NCBI GenBank assembly: GCA_006218025.1
Contig: VBWA01000001.1
Coordinates: 235,092-299,091, forward strand
Direction: 5' to 3'
DNA from: Rhodocyclaceae bacterium
Lineage (GTDB): Bacteria > Pseudomonadota > Gammaproteobacteria > Burkholderiales > Rhodocyclaceae
Length of the DNA stretch: 64,000 nucleotides
In this document: piece by piece, positions 6,873 to 14,968 of the stretch
How positions within the stretch are numbered: position 1 is the stretch's first letter
Layout: every line of letters starts with the position of its first letter
Notes under the pieces: generated by a model
Told to the model about the DNA's origin: nothing
Databases searched by the model: none
The model's input: the letters and a program-made list of their open reading frames with translations, nothing else
Position numbers and translations under genes: made by a program

Positions 6873-9515
6873 ATGGAAATGCCAAAAGTCACGCGTCGCA
6901 CCTTCCTCAAGGTCAGCGCCACCACCGGTGCTGCCGCTGCTGCCGCACCCCGTCTGCTCAACGCCATGGAAACCGAACTGGGCGGCAAGGATTTCGGCCC
7001 GGTCTCGGGCGTCGAGCGCAAGGCCATCCCGATCAACTGCCACGTCTGCAACATCCAGGATGGCGCCATCGCCTATGTCGAGAACGATCGCGTGGTCAAG
7101 CTCGAAGGCAACCCGGAGCATGTCTCCACCCGTGGTCGCCTGTGCGCCAAGGGCAATGCCGGCATGTGGTACAGCTACGACCCGGATCGCATCCTGTTTC
7201 CGCTGAAGCGCGTCGGCGCCCGCGGCGAGGGCAAGTGGAAGCGCATCACCTGGGACGAGGCGCTGACCGAACTGGCGGGCAAGCTCAATGCCGCGCTGAA
7301 GGAAGATCCCAACACCATCATGCTCAAGTACGGCCGCAACCGCTCCGGCGGCGTGATCGACCGCTTCATGAACACGCTGGGCTCGGCGACCGTGGTGAAC
7401 CACACCTCGGTCTGCGAATCGTCGAAGAAAATCGGCATGGAGCCCACCTGGGGGCCGGACATCGAGACGCCGGACTTCGCCAACGCCAAGTACGTGCTCA
7501 ACTTCGGTTCCAACATCCTCGAAGCCGCCTACTTCCACAACCCGCTGTCGCAGCGCGTGACGGAAGGCCGTATCGACAACCAGATGAAGATCGTCACCTT
7601 CGATGTGCGCCTGTCGAACACGGCCGGCTTCTCCGACGAGTGGGTGCCGGTGCATCCGGGAACCGACGGCGCCGTGGCGCTGGCCATGGGTCATGTCATC
7701 CTGCGCGACGATCTGCAGGACTCGGACTTCATCGAGACCTGGACCAACGTCACGGTCAAGGAACTCAAGGAGCACTACAAGCAGTACACACCGGAGTGGG
7801 CGTCAAAAATTTCCGGCGTACCGGCGGAGACCATCGAGCGCATCGCGACCGAGTTCGCCACCACCAAGCCGGCGACGCTATTCACCTACCGCGGTCCGGC
7901 CAAGCATCTTTACGGGTCCTACAACGAGCGCTCCTGCATGATGCTGCCGATCATGACCGGCAACGTCGAGAAGAAGGGCGGCTACTGCCTGCCGCGCGGC
8001 ATGGGCTGGCCGCAGCCGAGTCCCGAGCCGGGCAAGCCGAAGAAGGGTTCGTATCTCTCACACCCGACCGAATACCCGCTGGCAGGCCACAAGGTCAGTC
8101 ACCTGGTGCCCTTCTGGATTGCCGACGGCAAGCAGAAGATCAATGTCTACATTACCTACCAGGACAACCCGGTCTACACCAATCCCGGAGCCATGGCGGT
8201 ATGGGGCAAGCTGTTCAAGGACGAGAAGCTGATTCCCTACCTGGTCTCGATGAGCCCCTTCATGGGCGAAGAAACGGCGCTGGTCGACCTGATCCTGCCC
8301 GACTGCCCCTACCTCGAACGCTGGGAACCGGAGTCGATGCCCAATTCGCTGTGGCCCTGGCTCGGCATCCGCCAGCCGGTGCACAAGTCGCTCGGCGAAT
8401 CGCGCGAGAACCGGGTCATGATGCGCGACATCATCTGGAAGCTGGATCCGGACGGCAAGCGCGGCATGAAGCAGTTCTGGAACTTCAAGGACGGCGAGGA
8501 CTACATGCGCCAGCACTTCGACAACGTGCCGGGCCTGAAGGAGGCCGGCGGCCTCAACTTCCTCAAGAAGCACGGCGTCTGGCCGATCTACGGCAAGCTC
8601 GATCCCAGGACCGGCAAGGTCACCGACAAGACCGGGCGCGAGATCAAGGCCGAGTATGGCTTGTTCAAGAAGGAGCTGTCCGCTGGCGACATGGCCGGCG
8701 CGGCGGTGGCCAAGGATGGCGTGATCAGCAAGAACGGCAAGGCCATCGGCGTCAAGCGGAACGGCAAGAACTACGTCGGCTTCCCCACCGGCAACCGCAT
8801 CATCAACGTGCGCGTCGACAAGTGGGCCGAGTACGGCTTCAACCCGATGCCGACCTTCAAACGCGTGCCGTGGCACGAGACGATGAAGGACGACGAACTC
8901 GTCATGGTCACCTTCAAGCTCAACGTGATGAAGCAGTCGCGCACGGCGGCGGTGAAGTGGCTGGCCGAGATCGCCCACAGCAACCCGATGTGGATCGGTA
9001 CCAGCACGGCGGCCAAGCTCGGCATCAAGACCGGCGACCTGGTGAGGGTTGAAAGCCGCGTCGGCCACCTGGTCACCAAGGCCTACGTCACCGAAGGCAT
9101 CCACCCGAGGACCGTGGCCATCCCGACCGGCTTCGGCCACTGGGAATACGGCCGCCTGGCGACGCTCAGGCTCAAGGACAAGAAGAGCGAAGCCAGCCAC
9201 GGCCAGGACGATCCCGATCTCAACAACGTCTGGTGGGACGACAAGGGTGTCCATCCCAACAACATCATCCCGGTGGTGGCCGATCCGATCGGCGGCTCGC
9301 AGGGCTGGTACGACACCGTGGTCAAGGTGACCAAGGCCGGTCCGAACGACAAGTACGGCGATTCGCAAGGCGACTGGGAGAAGCACTACGCAGCTTACAA
9401 GGAAACCATGCGCTACGCCTACACCGGCGATCTGCACCGCAAGATGCACCCCGAGATGGCTTCATGGGCCGGCCCGGACAGCGTCAAGCACAAGGAAGGC
9501 GGCGGCGGGCATTGA
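6873..9515 (+). CDS. Molybdopterin oxidoreductase catalytic subunit, PsrA/PhsA/TtrA class
   Basis: An 880-residue DMSO-reductase-family enzyme. The N-terminus carries a twin-arginine signal (VTRRTFLKVS). The cluster-binding stretch reads Cys56-x2-Cys59-x3-Asp63-x27-Cys91, so the third expected cysteine is aspartate (codon GAT at 7059). SVCESS with Cys181 is the probable molybdenum ligand. The C-terminal molydopterin dinucleotide-binding domain starts near residue 680 (LGIKTGDLVRVES, TGFGHWEYG). Order and regulators resemble tetrathionate reductase, but it is shorter than typical TtrA and no sequence feature fixes the substrate; tetrathionate, thiosulfate, polysulfide, sulfite or another oxyanion remain possible. 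Arsenate is less likely from motif memory. The direction in vivo, reduction or oxidation, is unknown. Confidence 0.9.
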   Translation: MEMPKVTRRTFLKVSATTGAAAAAAPRLLNAMETELGGKDFGPVSGVERKAIPINCHVCNIQDGAIAYVENDRVVKLEGNPEHVSTRGRLCAKGNAGMWYSYDPDRILFPLKRVGARGEGKWKRITWDEALTELAGKLNAALKEDPNTIMLKYGRNRSGGVIDRFMNTLGSATVVNHTSVCESSKKIGMEPTWGPDIETPDFANAKYVLNFGSNILEAAYFHNPLSQRVTEGRIDNQMKIVTFDVRLSNTAGFSDEWVPVHPGTDGAVALAMGHVILRDDLQDSDFIETWTNVTVKELKEHYKQYTPEWASKISGVPAETIERIATEFATTKPATLFTYRGPAKHLYGSYNERSCMMLPIMTGNVEKKGGYCLPRGMGWPQPSPEPGKPKKGSYLSHPTEYPLAGHKVSHLVPFWIADGKQKINVYITYQDNPVYTNPGAMAVWGKLFKDEKLIPYLVSMSPFMGEETALVDLILPDCPYLERWEPESMPNSLWPWLGIRQPVHKSLGESRENRVMMRDIIWKLDPDGKRGMKQFWNFKDGEDYMRQHFDNVPGLKEAGGLNFLKKHGVWPIYGKLDPRTGKVTDKTGREIKAEYGLFKKELSAGDMAGAAVAKDGVISKNGKAIGVKRNGKNYVGFPTGNRIINVRVDKWAEYGFNPMPTFKRVPWHETMKDDELVMVTFKLNVMKQSRTAAVKWLAEIAHSNPMWIGTSTAAKLGIKTGDLVRVESRVGHLVTKAYVTEGIHPRTVAIPTGFGHWEYGRLATLRLKDKKSEASHGQDDPDLNNVWWDDKGVHPNNIIPVVADPIGGSQGWYDTVVKVTKAGPNDKYGDSQGDWEKHYAAYKETMRYAYTGDLHRKMHPEMASWAGPDSVKHKEGGGGH

Positions 9516-9572
9516 GTTACTCCCTGAGGAGGGACAGCCGGCCGCGCTCCTCCCTTGTGGCCGGGTAATTTC

Positions 9573-9603
9573 GGCCCGCCGCATCCGGCGGGCCGGCTTT
9601 TTT
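9573..9603 (+). terminator. Rho-independent terminator or attenuator after the catalytic gene
   Basis: GGCCCGCC and GGCGGGCC form an 8-bp stem with a 6-nt loop, followed by GGCTTTTTTC. Because the TorD-like chaperone gene begins 14 nt later, it may partly terminate and so lower chaperone expression relative to the enzyme subunits. Confidence 0.8.
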
Positions 9604-9616
9604 CTTAGGAGTTGAC

Positions 9617-10507
9617 ATGCTGAAAACCGTACTGAAAATTGAAGACGGGGATGCCGAAGAAGTCGGCGCCGGCGAGACGGCGGCCGTGCTGGCATCGCCC
9701 GCCGAAACGGCTGCTGACTGCCGGTCCCGGGCCGGAGTCTATCGTCTGCTTTCCGGCGTGTTCGTCGAAGAACCGACCGGTGAGTTTATCGAGGCGCTGC
9801 GTACTCCGGCAGTTCTGGCGGAACTTGCCGAGGCAGGCCTGCGCTTCGATGCCGACTTCTTGACGACCCCGCAGGACATGCTGCTGGAGGCGCTGGCCAT
9901 CGAGTACACCACGCAGTTTGCCGCTTCGGGCGGCTTCCCGCCGGTTGAATCGGTGCGCCTGACGGGACGCTACAAGCAGCAACCGAATTTCGACACCATG
10001 CAGACCTACAAGCGCCTGGGCTTCGTGCTCCAGCCGGGCCGCTTCGAAGTGTTTGCCGATCAGCTGGGCATCGAACTGATGTTCGTCGCCGAACTGCTGG
10101 AGCGCGGGGCGACTGCGCTGGAGCAAGGCGATGCCGTAACGCACCGACGCCTGGAAAAGGAAATCAAGCGCTTCTGGACCCAGCATCTCGGGCGCTGGGT
10201 GCGCGGCTACAGCCGCCTGATCGAACGTACCGCGGAACACTCGTTCTATCGCGAAATGGCGCGTTTCCTCGGCGGCTTCGCGGCCGAGGAAATCGAGGCA
10301 ATGAGCTTGCGCATCGAGGATACCGATCAGGCGCGTCTGGAAGTACCCAAGGACGAAATCCGCGTCGAGTTCAATCCGAACGAGCCGGTGTGCAATGGCT
10401 GCATGACGGACGCCCTGTCAACCACGCTGTCGGCGCCGGACAACGTGCGGCGCCTGGAAGAAATGCGCGGCCTGAACAAGCTGCACGACCTGCGCGATCC
10501 GGGCTAG
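9617..10507 (+). CDS. TorD/DmsD-family molybdoenzyme chaperone
   Basis: A 296-residue mainly helical protein. The segment from about residue 37 (CRSRAGVYRLLSGVFVEEP) through LLEALAIEYTTQF to the C-terminal half fits TorD-like redox-enzyme maturation proteins, which bind the Tat signal and help insert the cofactor. It is longer than the usual 200 residues: the C-terminus adds a segment with CNGCMTDAL. Residues 16-23 (VGAGETAA) are encoded by a copy of the dispersed repeat at 9662. Strong ribosome site TTAGGAGTTGAC. It follows the enzyme gene, as expected for its chaperone. Confidence 0.8.
   Translation: MLKTVLKIEDGDAEEVGAGETAAVLASPAETAADCRSRAGVYRLLSGVFVEEPTGEFIEALRTPAVLAELAEAGLRFDADFLTTPQDMLLEALAIEYTTQFAASGGFPPVESVRLTGRYKQQPNFDTMQTYKRLGFVLQPGRFEVFADQLGIELMFVAELLERGATALEQGDAVTHRRLEKEIKRFWTQHLGRWVRGYSRLIERTAEHSFYREMARFLGGFAAEEIEAMSLRIEDTDQARLEVPKDEIRVEFNPNEPVCNGCMTDALSTTLSAPDNVRRLEEMRGLNKLHDLRDPG
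9662..9682 (+). repeat. Short-form (A) repeat inside the TorD-like gene
   Basis: GTCGGCGCCGGCGAGACGGC followed by G; read in frame as VGAGETA in the variable N-terminus of the chaperone. Confidence 0.8.
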
Positions 10508-10516
10508 GAGCTACTG

Positions 10517-10960
10517 ATGATTCTCGATCTCGCTACACCGAAGGAACTGCCGCCCCCGGATCGCGGCGTACTCAGCCAGCTCGACTGGAAGGATGTCGCG
10601 GTGATGTGGAACAGCAACGATCTGGGCGCGCTGCATGACTGGCTCAACGAGCGCTGGTCGCGATTGATCCGCAACAGCCTGCTCGGCACCCGCGACCCGG
10701 AAGCCGAATTCCTGCAGGGCCTGGCCTTTGCCACGCTGGCGCTGTTCTTCACCCAGAACCAGAATCAGGACGGCGCGCTGCTGCTGATCGACGACGCGCA
10801 GATGGCGCTGGCGAAGTACCGCCCGCGCTTTCTCGGCGTGAACGTCGAGCCCATTCTCGGCGGCCTTCAGGAATTGCGCCCGCTGCTGGTCGGGTTGGCG
10901 CCGGATGCCGACTGTCCGCTGTATCCTTTCGTCTATCCGAAATTCGAATATACGAGCTGA
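10517..10960 (+). CDS. DUF309-like helical protein
   Basis: A 147-residue helical protein. The central pattern FLQGLAFATLALFFTQN, GALLLIDDAQMALAKYRPR and FLGVNVEPILGGLQEL resembles DUF309 proteins, a family without an assigned reaction. It begins 9 nt after the chaperone stop, with GGAGCTACTG upstream, so it is translated from the same message. Position inside a molybdoenzyme operon suggests an accessory or assembly role, but nothing in the sequence proves it. Confidence 0.6.
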   Translation: MILDLATPKELPPPDRGVLSQLDWKDVAVMWNSNDLGALHDWLNERWSRLIRNSLLGTRDPEAEFLQGLAFATLALFFTQNQNQDGALLLIDDAQMALAKYRPRFLGVNVEPILGGLQELRPLLVGLAPDADCPLYPFVYPKFEYTS

Positions 10961-10966
10961 GCCCTT

Positions 10967-11719
10967 ATGCAGCCTGCAGTAGCGGAGTCCACGCTTGCCG
11001 CGCCCGCCGAATCCCCTCCCGCTCAGGAGTTATGCGCAGCGGTATCCCCTGGTGGGACGGCGCCGGCGATACGGCGCTGGGTGGCGTTCGAGGATGGCGC
11101 GGAGGTCGATCCCGATGATCTGGTCTTCGACGGGCCGGGAGTCGAAGCCGTCGCCGCGCTGTGCGCCGGCGTCGTCCTTGCCGTCGGCGACGAACAGCGT
11201 GCCGGGACCTTGCTCGCCGCCGGTGCCGACTGCGTATTCGTCGGCGAGGCCGCGCTCTTCGACAGCACGGTGATCGATCGCCTGGTAGCAAAGCATGGCG
11301 CTGAACGTATCGGCATTTACGCGCCGCTCAGACGGCAGAGCATCAGCTGGTCGTTCGAAACGGTGTCGAATGCCGACTTCAAGACCGTCACTCCATCCCA
11401 TTGCGAACCGGCCTGGGAAGTCATCAAGGCCGACGGCAGCAGCACTGGCACCCTGGCCCGATGGTGGCTTGGCGCAATGCGCGAACTGGGGGCGTCGCGC
11501 TTTATGGTGCAGGTCGACATCCTCGACGACACCGACCTCAATCTTTGCGCCGGGCTGGTCGAGGAACTTGGGGATGCCCTGCTGATCGGACCTCTGCTGG
11601 AATCCGCACCGCGCCTCGCCGATTGGGTCGCTTACGGCCAGTGCCGACAGATCGTTCTGCCCGAGACGGCCTATGCACAACGCGACAGCCTGCTCGACGC
11701 AGCATCGGAATCCGCATGA
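10967..11719 (+). CDS. HisA/HisF-like TIM-barrel protein, function unknown
   Basis: A 250-residue protein. Segments VVLAVGDEQRAGTLLAAGAD, CVFVGEAALFDSTVIDRLV and ADGSSTGTLARWWLGAMREL recall phosphate-binding and strand patterns of HisA/HisF-type barrels; similarity is by eye only and no catalytic residue could be placed. The N-terminal residues around 20-37 (ELCAAVSPGGTAPAIRR) come from an in-frame long-form repeat at 11026. It starts 6 nt after the DUF309 gene and ends in an ATGA overlap with the rhodanese-like gene, so it belongs to the operon. It could be a cofactor-related enzyme or a non-catalytic barrel. Confidence 0.5.
   Translation: MQPAVAESTLAAPAESPPAQELCAAVSPGGTAPAIRRWVAFEDGAEVDPDDLVFDGPGVEAVAALCAGVVLAVGDEQRAGTLLAAGADCVFVGEAALFDSTVIDRLVAKHGAERIGIYAPLRRQSISWSFETVSNADFKTVTPSHCEPAWEVIKADGSSTGTLARWWLGAMRELGASRFMVQVDILDDTDLNLCAGLVEELGDALLIGPLLESAPRLADWVAYGQCRQIVLPETAYAQRDSLLDAASESA
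11026..11076 (+). repeat. Long-form (B) repeat inside the TIM-barrel-like gene
   Basis: GGAGTTATGCGCAGCGGTAT, then CCCCTGGTGGGACGGCGCCG and GCGATACGGCG, carried in frame near the N-terminus of the 10967 gene. Confidence 0.8.
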
Positions 11720-12189
11720 ATCCACCGATCAAATCGCTTCTCGTGGCGCTTTGCCTGGCGTTCACCGGCGCCGCCGAGGCGCAAGTCAGCCTCAAGGACA
11801 AGGAGCAATTGATCACCGCCCTGTCCGCCCGCCCACCCTGCTGCGTGATTGATGGCCGAGCCGCGGCCAAGCGCAAAAGCGAGGCTCTGAAAGACGCCCT
11901 GCCCTGGCGAGCCGACCTGAAGATCAACCCGACCGCGACCGTGGTGGTGATCGCCGACCGCGACCACGATGCGCTTGGCATCGCCAATGCGCTGGAGCAA
12001 AAGCATCCGGGCAAACCGATTTTTGCCGTCAAGGGAGGTCTGGCGACCTGGAAGGCCGCCTCGCTGTCCTTGCTCGCGGCCGCCGGCATGGATGCCGCGA
12101 TGAGCGGCCCGGTCACCTTCGTCATCCCGGCCAATACCTGCGAGCAGGGCAAACCCCTGCAAGAACTCCGGCCGGACAAAAAGAAGTGA
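11716..12189 (+). CDS. Exported rhodanese-like protein lacking the catalytic cysteine
   Basis: A 157-residue protein with a signal peptide (IKSLLVALCLAFTGAAEAQ). The fold-defining parts of a single rhodanese domain are visible: LPWRADLKI, TVVVIADRDHDALGIANAL and the late FAVKGGLATWKAA strand-turn. The active-site loop that normally begins with Cys-Arg reads ADRDHD, so no persulfide can form there; other cysteines occur at CC (about 36-37) and near the C-terminus (ANTCEQ). It may bind sulfur compounds or a partner in the periplasm. It overlaps the previous stop by ATGA. A MITE-like element begins one base after its stop codon. Confidence 0.7.
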   Translation: MNPPIKSLLVALCLAFTGAAEAQVSLKDKEQLITALSARPPCCVIDGRAAAKRKSEALKDALPWRADLKINPTATVVVIADRDHDALGIANALEQKHPGKPIFAVKGGLATWKAASLSLLAAAGMDAAMSGPVTFVIPANTCEQGKPLQELRPDKKK

Positions 12190-12190
12190 G

Positions 12191-12465
12191 TAAGAGCCTG
12201 TCTCATAGAATCGCGCGGTCGCGTTGCCGCCAAAACGGGATGGATGCAAGGCGGAGAGTGCAGCCAATGGTGGGTTCCATTGGCAAGCTCGACAACGCCG
12301 CAGACGCCCGTTTTGGCGGCAACCCGAAGGGACGGGGGCTTGGTGGGCGCATCGCCGCGTTCGGGCGACTCGCTGTGGATTGAGCACTATCTTCGCCGCC
12401 CTGCCTTGCGCTGCATCCCGCCAAGCCCCCGTCGCGACCGTGTGATTCTATGAGACAGACTCTAA
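12191..12465. mobile_element. MITE-like element with 32-bp terminal inverted repeats
   Basis: The ends 12191-12222 and 12434-12465 are inverted repeats matching at 28 of 32 positions (shared core CTGTCTCATAGAATC). A second, perfect 17-bp inverted pair lies inside (12223-12239 and 12307-12323, GTTGCCGCCAAAACGGG). There is no transposase frame. A target duplication is not clear. Size and structure fit a non-autonomous element mobilised by a transposase encoded elsewhere. Its right end supplies the ATG of the next gene. Confidence 0.75.
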
Positions 12466-13556
12466 GCGTTCCGGAATTCCGTGCCGCGCGCTGCGTACGT
12501 TACCGCTATCGCTACAGCGAATGTGCGCGCTGCGTGGATGCCTGTCCCCACGAAGCGATAACACTCTCGGATACCGGCGCGGCGATCGACGCGGCCAAGT
12601 GCCGCAATTGCGCGCTGTGCGTTTCCGCCTGCCGCACCGGCGCCTTTGCCGCCGTCAATTTCCAGCCGATCAACATGCTGCGCGATGCGATCAGGATCGA
12701 GCGCTTCAGCATCGCCTGCGCACCCTCGGGCCATGCCGCCGATGCGATCGTGCCCTGCCTCGGCGCGCTCGATGCCTCGCTGCTGGCCTATCTCGAAAAG
12801 CGTCGCCTGCCGACCACCTTGCTCGGCGCTTCGCTTTGCGCTGACTGTGCCCACGGCGACAAGGGCGCAGCCCAGCTGGCTGCGAATCTGGAGGCCGTAG
12901 CCGAGTTGCGTGCCGCCGCCGCGCCCGACGCCTGGCTGCCGATCGAGGTCGTGGAAGACAGCCCCGCGGTAGGCGCAGAAAAGCCGCGTTTCGCCTCCGC
13001 CCGCCGCCACCTGTTTCGCCGCCTGTTCGGCCGTGGCGTCGATGAGGTCGCTGCCGCCGTGGAGCAAAAGCCGACAGCCCAGCCCGTGCCCGACAAGGCG
13101 ATCCGCGCCGGCGCCTATGCCCTGACGGAACAGCGGGAGCTGTTGCAGATTGTCGCCGGACGCAAGGACGGCCAGCCGTTTCGCGTCACCCTCCACGAGG
13201 CCCTGCCGGCGCTTGACATCACCATCGGGCCGGGCTGCACGGTCTGCGAAGCCTGCTTTCGCGTCTGCCCCACCGGCGCCATTTCGATTACCGAAAATCC
13301 GGGCGACTGGGCGCTGATGTTTCAGCGCGATCGCTGCGTCGGCTGTGCGGTCTGCCTGGAGGTCTGCCAGCCGCGGGTGCTCGACGCCGCTGCCGCATTC
13401 GATCTCGCGCCCGATCAACCGGCACGCACCCTGATCAGCCTGGCCAAGCAGCGCTGCGACCGCTGCGACCGCTTTTTTGTCTCGCCGCGCCCGGAAAAAA
13501 CCTGCCGGGTTTGCAGCGATGATCAGGACGCCTTCACCGCCATATTCGGCGGCTAG
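12450..13556 (+). CDS. Polyferredoxin-like Fe-S protein
   Basis: A 368-residue protein with no signal peptide. Two ferredoxin-type pairs are present: CARCVDACP with CRNCALCVSACRTG near residues 26-65, and CTVCEACFRVCP with CVGCAVCLEVCQ near 263-310. The C-terminus adds a CDRCDRF...CRVCSDD zinc- or cluster-like site. It probably shuttles electrons or helps assembly for the molybdoenzyme encoded upstream. The start codon and first six residues (MRQTLS) lie within the right terminal repeat of the MITE-like element, so the original 5' end was probably replaced by the insertion. No good ribosome site precedes this ATG. Confidence 0.75.
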   Translation: MRQTLSVPEFRAARCVRYRYRYSECARCVDACPHEAITLSDTGAAIDAAKCRNCALCVSACRTGAFAAVNFQPINMLRDAIRIERFSIACAPSGHAADAIVPCLGALDASLLAYLEKRRLPTTLLGASLCADCAHGDKGAAQLAANLEAVAELRAAAAPDAWLPIEVVEDSPAVGAEKPRFASARRHLFRRLFGRGVDEVAAAVEQKPTAQPVPDKAIRAGAYALTEQRELLQIVAGRKDGQPFRVTLHEALPALDITIGPGCTVCEACFRVCPTGAISITENPGDWALMFQRDRCVGCAVCLEVCQPRVLDAAAAFDLAPDQPARTLISLAKQRCDRCDRFFVSPRPEKTCRVCSDDQDAFTAIFGG

Positions 13557-13588
13557 CGCCATGTTCAGCCGGCCAGGGGCGGATGGTT

Positions 13589-13710
13589 TTGTAGGGCCGA
13601 CTTCAGTCGGCAAAGGGATGGGTGGCGCTGTAGGGCCGACTTCAGTCGGCCAGGCGTGGATTGGCGGACTGAAGTCCGCCCTACAGTCCGCCCTACGGTC
13701 TGCCCCACAA
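13589..13710. repeat. REP-like cluster (GTAGGGCCGACTTCAGTCGGC family)
   Basis: Two direct copies of GTAGGGCCGACTTCAGTCGG (13591 and 13630) and an inverted counterpart with GGCGGACTGAAGTCCGCCCT (13663), plus two decayed tails (AGTCCGCCCTACGGTCTGCC). A second cluster with the same layout lies at 32019-32108. Each unit is a small palindrome. Confidence 0.85.
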
Positions 13711-13732
13711 TGAACCAGAAGGAGGACAGCAC

Positions 13733-14134
13733 ATGGAATGGGAATTCACCGCCGAAGATGTCGTCAAGGGCCGCACCGGCTACGACCTCGCCGATTTCCG
13801 CCACGGCCTGGCCGAGGAAGTGCGGCAAAACACCGGGGGCGATGGCGATGCATTCATCCGCACCTATCACCTGATCTACGACCTCTGTTATGCGCTGTCC
13901 ACCAGCAAGGATCTCGAGGCGCATCTCGCTGCCTACGCCTACGATCCGCCTACCGTACAGTTCCTGCGCGAGCTGGCGCCGGTGATGAGCGCCAATGTCG
14001 AAATGCTCGGCGCGATTCTGCAACGTCAGATCATGGACCGCGTCGAGGACGGCATGCCGCTTGAGAATGCCATCAGCGAGGTGGCGGATTGGCACAAGCA
14101 AACGGTGGCCGAGCATCCACCTGCGGTGCACTGA
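13733..14134 (+). CDS. Hypothetical helical protein of the molybdoenzyme locus
   Basis: A 133-residue soluble protein that I do not recognise. It is rich in charged helices (AEDVVKGRTGYDLADFRHGL; HLIYDLCYALSTSKDLEAH; MDRVEDGMPLENAISEVADW) and has one cysteine. A strong ribosome site (AGAAGGAGGACAGCAC) precedes the ATG. It follows the polyferredoxin gene on the same strand after a REP cluster, so it may be the last gene of the gene set that begins at 5272. Confidence 0.7.
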   Translation: MEWEFTAEDVVKGRTGYDLADFRHGLAEEVRQNTGGDGDAFIRTYHLIYDLCYALSTSKDLEAHLAAYAYDPPTVQFLRELAPVMSANVEMLGAILQRQIMDRVEDGMPLENAISEVADWHKQTVAEHPPAVH

Positions 14135-14229
14135 GCTGCGGCCGGGCGCTGTCTTGAATACGCCGACAGCACTTGTATCGGTTCACGATTAGCCATGGAG
14201 TTCAGCCGACCAACCGAAGCGCCTGCCAA

Positions 14230-14335
14230 TCGGACCCTCCCCCCTTCATGGGGGGAGATGGAGGGGGGAGGACGTTTTCGGGCGTCGCCCCATCCCCTCC
14301 CCAGCCCTCCCCTTGAAGGAGAGGGAGACCACGCT
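14230..14335. repeat. C-rich intergenic repeat with inverted segments
   Basis: Between convergent genes lie CCTCCCCCCTTCATGGGGGG and, about 60 bp later, CCTCCCCAGCCCTCCCCTTG plus AAGGAGAGGGAG. The pieces can pair as imperfect hairpins. It may work as a transcription end for both neighbours; no gene is visible in 14135-14362. Confidence 0.55.
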
Positions 14336-14362
14336 TGGCTGAACTTTGTGGCAAATCAGGTA

Positions 14363-14962
14363 TCAGTTTGCGTAATAGGCGATCAACGCCGCCAGTTCGA
14401 AATCGCTGAACGGATTGCGCCAGCCGGTCGTCCTGTCGCCGCGCACGCCAAGCAGCAGACGCGCGGCGAACTCTTCGCGCGGCATCGACTTGAGCTGTGC
14501 CACGAGGCTCTTTGCCGGCAGCAGGCTGTCGGCGCTCGCGGCGTCATGGCAGCCGGCACAGCTTGTGCGGTGAATCGATGCGCCGAGCGTCAGCATTTCC
14601 GGTGTGGGCTCGGCCGCCAGCAGCATGCGTGCATCGAAGGGGTGACGCTGCTTCAGCGTCGCTAGGGTTGCGGAAAGCGCGCGCCAGTCACTGCGGGCGA
14701 TTGAAGCGCGCATGGCAATTACGGATTTCGGATCGCCATCGGTCCGCCGCAACAACAGCGGCAGCGAAGACAGCGCCCCGTTCAGGCGCTTGACCAGTCC
14801 CTCGCGTTCCAGCGGCCCGCCTTCACCGGCCATCAGCCGGCGCACGTCGCCTGCCATCACGGTAACTTCGGCCGCCAGCCGTCGCTCATGTTCTCCCGCG
14901 GCATGGACGACGGCGCAGCAACACGCCGCCGCCAGACCGGCAAGGATGAAGCGGCCCCGCAC
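14363..14962 (-). CDS. Monoheme cytochrome c, last gene of the sulfur-relay operon
   Basis: A 199-residue exported protein: a signal peptide (FILAGLAAACCCAVVHAAG), a helical region, and a single haem site SCAGCHDAAS near residues 134-143, with a late Met absent from an obvious ligand motif except near MPREEF. The start is GTG, 6 nt from the rhodanese stop; the ribosome site is weak, so coupling to the upstream gene is likely. It could accept electrons from periplasmic sulfur oxidation, or feed them to it. Confidence 0.8.
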   Translation of the reverse strand: MRGRFILAGLAAACCCAVVHAAGEHERRLAAEVTVMAGDVRRLMAGEGGPLEREGLVKRLNGALSSLPLLLRRTDGDPKSVIAMRASIARSDWRALSATLATLKQRHPFDARMLLAAEPTPEMLTLGASIHRTSCAGCHDAASADSLLPAKSLVAQLKSMPREEFAARLLLGVRGDRTTGWRNPFSDFELAALIAYYAN

Positions 14963-14968
14963 CGTTGC

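Noticed and set aside
6873..9515. Naming the molybdoenzyme TtrA, PhsA, SoeA or ArrA
   Set aside because: Operon order fits tetrathionate reductase, but length, the Asp in the cluster motif and the sigma-54 control do not decide it; the substrate is left open.
13591..13611. Treating the REP unit GCCGACTTCAGTCGGC as the same family as the in-gene repeat
   Set aside because: They share only GCCGACTT; the REP is a palindrome and always intergenic here, the other is not a strong palindrome and is mostly in genes.
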